Positions 12,330 to 18,136 of a stretch of DNA of 18,136 nucleotides are shown one piece after another. The stretch is taken from contig CAUDEQ010000039.1 of NCBI GenBank assembly GCA_958448635.1, forward strand, positions 1 through 18,136, read 5' to 3'. A program made the position numbers and the translations under genes. The number at the start of each line of letters is the position of its first letter. Within the stretch, counting starts at the first letter, position 1. The DNA is from an uncultured Bacillota bacterium (GTDB lineage: Bacteria; Bacillota; Clostridia; Peptostreptococcales; Anaerovoracaceae). The notes beneath the pieces are model-generated. The model had not been told where the DNA came from. It made no database searches and worked only from the letters and a program-made list of their open reading frames with translations.

Positions 12330-15300
12330 TTAAAGCAATGCCTTGTCTCTTGCTGCCAGTTCCTTATAAGTATAGTACTTTTCCTTAGCTTCTTCCTCTG
12401 TCATTGCAAACAGCTTATCTGCAACTTCAGGGAATTCCTTAGCCAGCGACGAGTATCTTATCTGATCCATTATGAAGTCTCTGAAGTTGGCAGTTGGCTC
12501 CTTGGAGTCGAGGATGAACGGATTTACTCCCTTCTTCTTCAGCTCAGGATTGTACCTGTAGAGATGCCAGTATCCTGCATCAACGGCATCCTTGATGTTC
12601 TCCTGGGATTTACCCATGCCCTTCTTCAGACCGTGGTTGATGCAAGGAGCATATGCGATTATCAGCGAAGGTCCATCATATGCTTCAGCCTCTATCATGG
12701 CCTTCATCAGCTGGTTCTTGTCTGCGCCCATACCTACCTGAGCTACATATACATAGCCGTATGACATGGCCATCAGCCCCAGATCCTTCTTCTTGATCCT
12801 CTTACCTGAAGCTGCGAACTTGGCTATGGCCGCTGCAGGAGTAGCCTTTGATGCCTGACCGCCTGTATTGGAATATACCTCGGTATCGAATACCAGTATA
12901 TTGATGTTTTCACCTGATGCCAGTACGTGGTCGAGGCCGCCGTATCCTATATCGTATGCCCAGCCGTCTCCGCCGAGAGCCCATACCGATTTCTTTACAA
13001 GATAATCCTTAAGCTCCATTATTCTGCTGCAGAGCATATTGACAACTGCATCTGAAGTAGTCATGGAATTGATGGCTTCAACCACCTTCTCGCTCTTGGC
13101 TCTTGACTCACGACCATCGTTCTTGTATTCCAGCCACTCTTCCATGGCTTCCTTGAGCTTTTCATCGACATCCAGCTCCAGCAGAGCTCTCATGTTGTGC
13201 TCTATCTTTTCTCTCATCTGCTTTGAAGCCAGCAGCATTCCGTATCCGTATTCTGCATTGTCCTCAAACAATGAGTTTGCCCACGCAGGACCTCTGCCGT
13301 TTTCGTCCTTGCAGTATGGCATTGAAGGTGCTGATGCTCCCCAGATGGATGAGCAGCCTGTAGCATTGGCGATGAGCATTCTGTCTCCGAACAGCTGAGT
13401 AGCCAGCTTGATATATGGAGTTTCTCCGCAGCCTGCGCATGCGCCTGAGAACTCGATGTATGGTTTTGCAAACTGACTTCCCTTGACGGTAGTTACGTCT
13501 GCCTTTTCCGCCTTTACAGGAATCTTGCTGGCGAATTTCCAGTTTTCACTTTCATGTACCACCTCTGCATAAGGCTTCATAACGAGAGCCGTTTCCTTTG
13601 CAGGACAGATGTCCGCACAGTTTCCGCAGCCCAGACAATCCAGAGCGGAAAGCTGCATCCTGTACTTGAGCCCTTCAAAGCCCTTGCCGTTGGCCTTGAT
13701 GGTCTTGAAGCCTTCAGGTGCAGATGCCGCCTCTTCTTCTGTAAGCAGTATAGGTCTGATGGATGCATGAGGACATACGAATGAACACTGGTTGCACTGT
13801 ATGCACTTGTCAGGCTGCCATTCAGGCAGATATACCGCTACGCCACGCTTCTCATATGCTGAAGTTCCCGATGGGAACGTACCGTCTTCTATACCGTCAA
13901 ATGCGCTTACAGGAAGATCGTCTCCCTCCTGACAGTTCATAGGCATGAGGATTTCCTCTATGAATTCAGGCAGCTCTTCGACCTTGCCCTTTGGATCTTC
14001 TGCTTCAGCCCATTCTGCAGGAACCTCGATCTTTCTGATTGCCGTTATTCCCTTGTCCACTGCTGCGCAGTTCATATCTACGATATGCTGACCCTTCTTC
14101 TTGTATGATTTTTCAATACCTTCCTTCAGGTATTTCACCGCATCATCGATAGGAATTACCTCTGTCAGCTTGAAGAACGCAGCCTGCATTATCATGTTTA
14201 CCCTGCTGCCCAGTCCGATTTCTTCGGCGATCTTCCATGCATCTATAACATAGAAGTTGATATTCTTCTTTGCCAGCTGACGCTTCATTCTTGCAGGAAG
14301 AACGTCACCGATTTCCTCATCCTTCCACAGGCAGTTCATCAGGAATGTACCGCCCTTCTTGAGATCCTTCAGCATGTCATACTGTCTCACATATGCCTGA
14401 TTGTGGCAAGCCACGAAGTCAGCCTGATTGATGAGATATGTAGACTGTATAGGATGCTCACCGAATCTCAGATGGGATACTGTGAGACCTCCCGACTTCT
14501 TCGAGTCATAGGAGAAGTAACCCTGTGCATAGAGATCGGTCTTGTCACCTATTATCTTGATGGCAGTCTTGTTGGCACCTACCGTACCGTCGGAGCCCAG
14601 ACCCCAGAACTTACACTTGATGGTGCCTTCCGGCTCTCTTGCTATGCCTTCAGTATATGGCAGCGAATGACCTGTAACGTCATCCTCTACGCCTATGGTG
14701 AAGTTGTTCTTAGGCTTCTTGTGATAGAGATTATCATATATGGCATGTACCATGCCCGGCATGAGATCCTTCGAGCCCAGTCCGTATCTTCCGCCGTAAA
14801 CCTCAGGGGCGTTTTTCTCGCCGTAAAGCATCGTCTTTACATCCTGGTAAAGAGGCTCACCGAGAGCGCCCGGCTCCTTTGTCCTGTCGAGAACTGCGAT
14901 TCTTTCAACAGTCTTAGGAAGCACATCCATGAAGTATTTCTTTACAAACGGTCTGTAAAGTCTTACCTTTATGAGACCTACCCTGTGACCTTCAGCCACC
15001 ATCTTGTTCATGGTCTCCTCTATAGTCTCACATGCAGAGCCCATTGCTACGATAACGTTTTCAGCATCAGGAGCGCCCACATAGTCAAACGGCTTGTAGC
15101 TTCTTCCCGTCAGCTCGCTGATCTTATCCATGTATTCAACGACAACCTCAGGAATGGCGTCGTAGAACTTGTTGGAAGCCTCTCTTCCCTGGAAGAAGAT
15201 ATCAGGGTTCTGTGCAGTACCTCTGATTACAGGATGCTCAGGATTAAGCGCCCTGTCTCTGAATTCCTGAACGGCATCCCAGTCCACCAGCTTTCTGAAA

Positions 15301-15872
15301 TCATCGTAGCTGAGGACCTCTATCTTCTGAATCTCATGAGATGTTCTGAAGCCATCAAAGAAATGCACGAACGGTATTCTGCCCTTTATGGCGCTGAGAT
15401 GAGCGATACCGCCAAGATCCATTACCTCCTGAACGGAGCTTGAAGCCAGCATTGCAAATCCCGTCTGTCTTGTTGCCATAACGTCAGAGTGATCTCCGAA
15501 AATGCAAAGCGCATGTGTAGATACGCTTCTTGCGGCCACATGGAAAACTCCCGGGAGAAGCTCTCCCGCAATCTTGTACATGTTCGGAATCATAAGCAAT
15601 AAGCCCTGTGAAGCAGTATATGTAGTGGAAAGGGCACCTGCTGCCAGCGATCCGTGAACTGCCCCTGCGGCTCCGGCTTCAGACTGCATCTCGGCAACCT
15701 TTACTGTCTGTCCGAAGATGTTCTTTCTGCCGTATGCAGCCCATTCATCGACCACTTCTGCCATGGTCGACGATGGTGTTATAGGATAGATGGAAGCAAC
15801 GTCTGTAAATGCATAAGAAACGTGCGCTGCTGCCGTGTTTCCATCCATTGTTTTCATTCTTCTTTGAGTCAT
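12330..15872 (-). CDS. nifJ: Pyruvate:ferredoxin (flavodoxin) oxidoreductase
   Basis: A 1180-residue single-chain PFOR, normal length. It converts pyruvate and CoA to acetyl-CoA and CO2 and reduces ferredoxin, the central energy step of anaerobic fermentation. Seen: N-terminal MKTMDGNTAAAHVSYAFTDV and YPITPSS (domain I); a two-cluster ferredoxin domain with Cys690/693/696/700 and Cys746/749/752/756; the third-cluster cysteines Cys812/815 and Cys840 (ATGCSSIWG); and TPP-binding GDGWAYDIGYGGLDH followed by EVYSNTGGQ. The start at 15872 has AGGAGG at good spacing. Own promoter (15918-15946) and terminator (12277-12309) make it monocistronic. The symbol nifJ follows the family name and does not imply nitrogen fixation. 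Confidence 0.97.
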   Translation of the reverse strand: MTQRRMKTMDGNTAAAHVSYAFTDVASIYPITPSSTMAEVVDEWAAYGRKNIFGQTVKVAEMQSEAGAAGAVHGSLAAGALSTTYTASQGLLLMIPNMYKIAGELLPGVFHVAARSVSTHALCIFGDHSDVMATRQTGFAMLASSSVQEVMDLGGIAHLSAIKGRIPFVHFFDGFRTSHEIQKIEVLSYDDFRKLVDWDAVQEFRDRALNPEHPVIRGTAQNPDIFFQGREASNKFYDAIPEVVVEYMDKISELTGRSYKPFDYVGAPDAENVIVAMGSACETIEETMNKMVAEGHRVGLIKVRLYRPFVKKYFMDVLPKTVERIAVLDRTKEPGALGEPLYQDVKTMLYGEKNAPEVYGGRYGLGSKDLMPGMVHAIYDNLYHKKPKNNFTIGVEDDVTGHSLPYTEGIAREPEGTIKCKFWGLGSDGTVGANKTAIKIIGDKTDLYAQGYFSYDSKKSGGLTVSHLRFGEHPIQSTYLINQADFVACHNQAYVRQYDMLKDLKKGGTFLMNCLWKDEEIGDVLPARMKRQLAKKNINFYVIDAWKIAEEIGLGSRVNMIMQAAFFKLTEVIPIDDAVKYLKEGIEKSYKKKGQHIVDMNCAAVDKGITAIRKIEVPAEWAEAEDPKGKVEELPEFIEEILMPMNCQEGDDLPVSAFDGIEDGTFPSGTSAYEKRGVAVYLPEWQPDKCIQCNQCSFVCPHASIRPILLTEEEAASAPEGFKTIKANGKGFEGLKYRMQLSALDCLGCGNCADICPAKETALVMKPYAEVVHESENWKFASKIPVKAEKADVTTVKGSQFAKPYIEFSGACAGCGETPYIKLATQLFGDRMLIANATGCSSIWGASAPSMPYCKDENGRGPAWANSLFEDNAEYGYGMLLASKQMREKIEHNMRALLELDVDEKLKEAMEEWLEYKNDGRESRAKSEKVVEAINSMTTSDAVVNMLCSRIMELKDYLVKKSVWALGGDGWAYDIGYGGLDHVLASGENINILVFDTEVYSNTGGQASKATPAAAIAKFAASGKRIKKKDLGLMAMSYGYVYVAQVGMGADKNQLMKAMIEAEAYDGPSLIIAYAPCINHGLKKGMGKSQENIKDAVDAGYWHLYRYNPELKKKGVNPFILDSKEPTANFRDFIMDQIRYSSLAKEFPEVADKLFAMTEEEAKEKYYTYKELAARDKALL

Positions 15873-15885
15873 TTTTTCCCTCCTA

Positions 15886-15903
15886 TGTACTATAAAAAGT
15901 ACA
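15886..15903. repeat. 6-bp inverted repeat in the PFOR leader
   Basis: TGTACT (15886-15891) and AGTACA (15898-15903) flank ATAAAA, directly before the ribosome site and just downstream of the predicted transcription start. It could be an operator or a small mRNA hairpin. Short, so chance is possible. Confidence 0.4.
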
Positions 15904-15917
15904 GCATATCACGTTAT

Positions 15918-15946
15918 ACTTTATCGTATTAAACCGCAGTTGTCAA
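15918..15946 (-). promoter_or_regulatory. Promoter of the PFOR gene
   Basis: Leftward TTGACA (15946-15941, exact consensus), 17-base spacer, TAAAGT (15923-15918, four of six). The leader is about 40 bases. Confidence 0.55.
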
Positions 15947-16049
15947 CCGTGTACTAATAATTATACAAAATACATGTAAAAACTTTATTTCCATTAGAAT
16001 TCCAACCCTTTCACCGCTTTACCACCTCACATTGCCGATGTTTAACAGC

Positions 16050-16078
16050 TTGTTATGAATTCATATTAATGATACAAT
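16050..16078 (+). promoter_or_regulatory. Promoter of the zinc-ribbon/TPR gene
   Basis: TTGTTA (16050-16055), 17-base spacer, TACAAT (16073-16078). The leader is about 30 bases. A short TAACA/TGTTA repeat overlaps the -35 and could be an operator or chance. Confidence 0.6.
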
Positions 16079-16115
16079 ATTACTATCTATATACGTTTTA
16101 CCAAGGAGCAATATT

Positions 16116-17807
16116 TTGAAAAAGATAAAAAGCTTTAAACGCGAAAAAGAATTCGATACAATGACTATCGTAACAGATATAGGTGAAATTCCCTTGAAGG
16201 ATGAAGATGAGGAAAACGCAGCACCTCATGTCGACGACAAAGCTGAGGCTTCCAATGGTAACGATGTCGATGAAGCTGACATGTCTGTGCAGTCTGAAGG
16301 GCAGAAGAGCAATGATCCTCTTTCTGCAAAAGCCTCTGAAGCAGAAGATGGCGGCATGGATGAAGACAGGTCAACTAAAGAGACCGTCAACAGGAAATCC
16401 CTCGCCGACACGCAGAAGAAGGCTTCAGATGGAAAGCCCACTCAGATATATGAGCCGAGACCCCTCACTCCGGAAGATGATATATACGACGATATCATCG
16501 AGCAGTTTGCTTCTGCACCGACTAAGCCAAAGTACTGGTTTGAGGAATTCGGTGATTACTGGTCATGCAGCTGCGGCCACATCAACAAAGGCGATTACTG
16601 CAAAAGCTGCGGTCTTGAAAGAGAGCTTCTGCGTTCATTGTTCATACTCCATAAGCCTGCCGACGCTGTAGGAAAGCTGGATAAGAAGCTGAAGAAGAAC
16701 AAGGAGCAGGTGGATAAAGAGGAGCAGCAGCATGCTGATAAAGAATCACGCCGCAAAGCGCGTGAAGCCTCCGGAGAGGATCTGGACAAGGTGGTTCCCA
16801 TAGAGACGGATGACGGAGATGAGGATGCCTTAACGTCTCAGCCTGCAAAGGAAGAAAAGGCTGTTATTGCTTCTAATCAACACAACACAGGCAAAAAGCA
16901 TCGCCTGAGCTTCAAAGCTAAAATCGCCATTGCCATCGCCGCATGCCTCATTCTCATAAGCATCTGCGGCTTTGCAATATACAAGGTCATGGCGGCTCCC
17001 GCCATGCAGTACGAGGATGCCCTTCAGCTTCAGAAGAGCGGAAAGTACGAAAAGGCCATCGAAAAATATGAGGCTCTCGGCGACTACAAGGATGCAAAGA
17101 ACAGAATATGGGAATGCTGGATACTCATGGGTGACAGCTTCTATGAGAACGGTGATTTTCAGGATGCCATAAATGCCTACGAAACAGCTCTCGACCTCAA
17201 GGAGGACGGCAGCATCCATGAAAAGATAAGGCTCTGCTACATAGCCATCGGAGACAGCTACTACAATGCAGGTGAATTCGAAAAGGCCATTGGAGTCTAT
17301 ACGGTGGCTTCGGAGATAGCAGCCGGCGATGACGTTGTTGAAAAAATAAACGCTGCCAAGCTGGGATACGTCAAAACATTCCAGGCTGACAGGACGAAAC
17401 AGGTCGAGGCTTTTCTGGATGAGCTGGTAGAAGCAGGCTATCCCGGCGCTCAGGAGCTCTATGACGCCTACTACGCATGGCACACCTCCATCATCGCAAA
17501 CACCTCGGAAGACGATTATTCCTCCGATGTTGACACTGTAAGCAGAAAATCCACCGTCTACTTCCACGCCACGCTGAGCGGTGGAGAGCCAGATGAATCT
17601 CTGAGACTTTACTACGAAGTATCTTGGCCTGACGGTCACACTGAAATATACAATCTTGATTCGGAATGGCGAGCCGGCGACAGGATAACCGCTCGTTTCC
17701 AGTACGTAATACCGATATTCGGCAAGGAAGGCAAGCTGACCTTCACCCTCTACGACAGAAATACGAGAGAAGCGCTGGGCAGCGACTCAGTGATGTTTAA
17801 GAACTGA
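16116..17807 (+). CDS. Membrane-anchored zinc-ribbon and TPR protein, unknown function
   Basis: A 563-residue protein I cannot assign to a named family. In order: a long acidic, low-complexity region (about 20-130); a zinc ribbon CSCGHINKGDYCKSCG (Cys151, 153, 162, 165); a Lys/Glu-rich probable coiled coil (about 185-215); the basic stretch KKHRLSFKAK; and one transmembrane helix (about 268-291). Then come three TPR-like helical repeats (about 296-400, with YEKAIEKYEALGDYKDA and later FQDAINAYETALDL) and a probable beta-rich C-terminal domain (about 475-563). Positive charges before the helix put the zinc ribbon in the cytoplasm and the TPRs outside. The TTG start has AAGGAG seven bases upstream; the ATG at codon 16 has none. 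Single gene with its own promoter. Sensing or envelope scaffolding is conceivable but unproven. Confidence 0.85.
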   Translation: MKKIKSFKREKEFDTMTIVTDIGEIPLKDEDEENAAPHVDDKAEASNGNDVDEADMSVQSEGQKSNDPLSAKASEAEDGGMDEDRSTKETVNRKSLADTQKKASDGKPTQIYEPRPLTPEDDIYDDIIEQFASAPTKPKYWFEEFGDYWSCSCGHINKGDYCKSCGLERELLRSLFILHKPADAVGKLDKKLKKNKEQVDKEEQQHADKESRRKAREASGEDLDKVVPIETDDGDEDALTSQPAKEEKAVIASNQHNTGKKHRLSFKAKIAIAIAACLILISICGFAIYKVMAAPAMQYEDALQLQKSGKYEKAIEKYEALGDYKDAKNRIWECWILMGDSFYENGDFQDAINAYETALDLKEDGSIHEKIRLCYIAIGDSYYNAGEFEKAIGVYTVASEIAAGDDVVEKINAAKLGYVKTFQADRTKQVEAFLDELVEAGYPGAQELYDAYYAWHTSIIANTSEDDYSSDVDTVSRKSTVYFHATLSGGEPDESLRLYYEVSWPDGHTEIYNLDSEWRAGDRITARFQYVIPIFGKEGKLTFTLYDRNTREALGSDSVMFKN

Positions 17808-17837
17808 TGACCGGACTTCGGTGCATTTCATTCAGTA

Positions 17838-17901
17838 GCTTCGATGGTTCGATGACTTCGGCAGCTTTGATGCTTCGATGCTTCGTTGCTTCGATGACTT
17901 C
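17838..17901 (+). repeat. 8-9-bp imperfect tandem repeat (GCTTCGATG type)
   Basis: Seven full units in 64 bases: GCTTCGATG, GTTCGATGA, CTTCGGCA, GCTTTGATG, CTTCGATG, CTTCGTTG, CTTCGATGA, then a partial CTTC. It begins 31 bases after the stop of the upstream gene. It looks like slippage expansion; no function is evident. Confidence 0.75.
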
Positions 17902-17925
17902 AAAAGTCGTGATTTTTGAAATCAC
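17896..17925. other. Two adjacent short hairpins
   Basis: GACTT-CAA-AAGTC (17896-17908) is followed immediately by GTGATTT-TTG-AAATCAC (17909-17925), perfect stems of five and seven pairs. They could help end transcription of the upstream gene, but AAAA rather than TTTT follows, so a terminator call is not supported on the plus strand. Confidence 0.4.
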
Positions 17926-17946
17926 AAAATTCTGCTTGCAGGCTCG

Positions 17947-18136
17947 TGATTTGGAGACTTTTTCTTCTTTTTCCCGGATAAGCTCTCCAAATCAGCTGGG
18001 CGGCACATATCATTTGGAGATTCCATTACCGCACACATGTTGAAAATGCTCTATAATCTCCAAATCCGACGTGCATCACACATCATTTGGAGATTCCTGC
18101 ATGATACCAACATTAATAATACCTCTGACTCTCCAA
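17947..18136. repeat. Array of alternating inverted repeats, motif ATTTGGAGA
   Basis: The motif occurs six times in strictly alternating orientation. Pair 1: TGATTTGGAGA (17947-17957) with TCTCCAAATCA (17984-17994). Pair 2: ATTTGGAGATT (18012-18022) with AATCTCCAAAT (18055-18065). Pair 3: ATTTGGAGATT (18085-18095) with TCTCCAA (18130-18136), cut by the edge. Forward copies 2 and 3 share the 16-base direct repeat ATCATTTGGAGATTCC, 73 bases apart. Each pair could form an 11-bp stem with a loop of about 26-34 bases. Confidence 0.8.

Larger units (their letters stand above)
17808..18136. other. Repeat-rich noncoding region to the window edge
   Basis: No convincing gene is present. The first part (17838-17901) is a short tandem repeat. 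It is followed by two small hairpins (17896-17908 and 17909-17925) and then an array of alternating inverted repeats from 17947 to the edge. No clear intrinsic terminator for the preceding gene was found; the hairpins lack U-runs. Confidence 0.6.

Noticed and set aside
14403..15443. 346-codon rightward frame opposite the PFOR gene
   Set aside because: Antisense shadow of PFOR; the reverse frame stays open because of codon bias, with no recognisable domain.
16041..16055. Rex-like redox operator (TTAACA...TGTTA) before the TPR gene
   Set aside because: Only five paired bases with a three-base gap, which does not match the longer Rex dyad spacing.
16830..17639. 269-codon leftward frame opposite the TPR gene
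   Set aside because: Shadow frame; the opposite strand has a promoter, ribosome site, zinc ribbon and membrane helix.
17807..18043. 78-codon frame starting at the stop of the TPR gene
   Set aside because: Its ATG overlaps the stop but has no ribosome site, and the translation only reflects the tandem repeat and the inverted-repeat array.
17947..18136. CRISPR array at the right edge
   Set aside because: The repeated unit is 9-16 bases, alternates in orientation, and intervals vary from 26 to 34 bases within pairs; no cas gene is present.

Overview
The window reads as a stretch of chromosome from an anaerobic, fermentative, low-to-mid GC Gram-positive bacterium, most likely a Clostridia-class amino-acid or gut-type fermenter. 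This rests on strong AGGAGG-type ribosome sites, frequent ATA isoleucine codons, AT-rich spacers with near-consensus sigma-A promoters, a glycyl radical enzyme, a one-polypeptide pyruvate:ferredoxin oxidoreductase and [NiFe]-hydrogenase maturation genes. No phage, transposase, CRISPR array, rRNA or tRNA was seen. The genus cannot be fixed from sequence reading alone.

Layout. (1) 1-570: the first 13 codons of a leftward gene cut by the window edge (possibly a molybdo-hydroxylase [2Fe-2S] subunit), then an AT-rich spacer with a perfect 12-bp inverted repeat and the pepD terminator. (2) 571-2184: a leftward monocistronic M20 aminoacyl-histidine dipeptidase (pepD) with its own promoter. (3) 2284-5963: a leftward two-gene operon with a radical-SAM activase followed by a glycyl radical enzyme (GRE), bounded by a good promoter and a terminator. 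The GRE has glycerol/propanediol-dehydratase-like active-site residues, but its substrate is unassigned. It carries an unusual four-cysteine insertion, and the activase appears to keep cysteines for only one auxiliary Fe-S cluster. (4) 6082-7844: a leftward operon of a sodium-coupled NSS amino-acid symporter and a translationally coupled 37-residue MetS-like small membrane subunit, driven by a perfect consensus promoter (TTGACA-17-TATAAT). (5) 7956-12005: a rightward hypA-hypB-hypF operon for [NiFe]-hydrogenase maturation. HypF is about 150 residues longer than usual because of three low-complexity or repeat insertions at domain boundaries. (6) 11955-12182: between hypF and the next gene, a strong leftward promoter, no convincing ORF and an intrinsic terminator define a candidate small RNA of about 190 nt. 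(7) 12279-15946: a leftward pyruvate:ferredoxin oxidoreductase gene with terminator and promoter. (8) 16050-17807: a rightward gene of unknown function encoding a membrane-anchored zinc-ribbon/TPR protein. (9) 17808-18136: noncoding, with a GCTTCGATG-type tandem repeat and then an array of alternating inverted repeats (TTTGGAGA/TCTCCAAA) that runs off the window.

How the parts fit. Peptide and amino-acid supply (PepD, NSS symporter), a radical enzyme for C-O or C-X bond cleavage, PFOR to make acetyl-CoA and reduced ferredoxin, and hydrogenase maturation all suit a strict anaerobe that ferments amino acids or related compounds and may dispose of electrons as H2. No hydrogenase structural gene and no hypC, hypD or hypE lie in the window, so those must be elsewhere. 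Promoter, terminator and small-RNA calls are sequence-pattern inferences.
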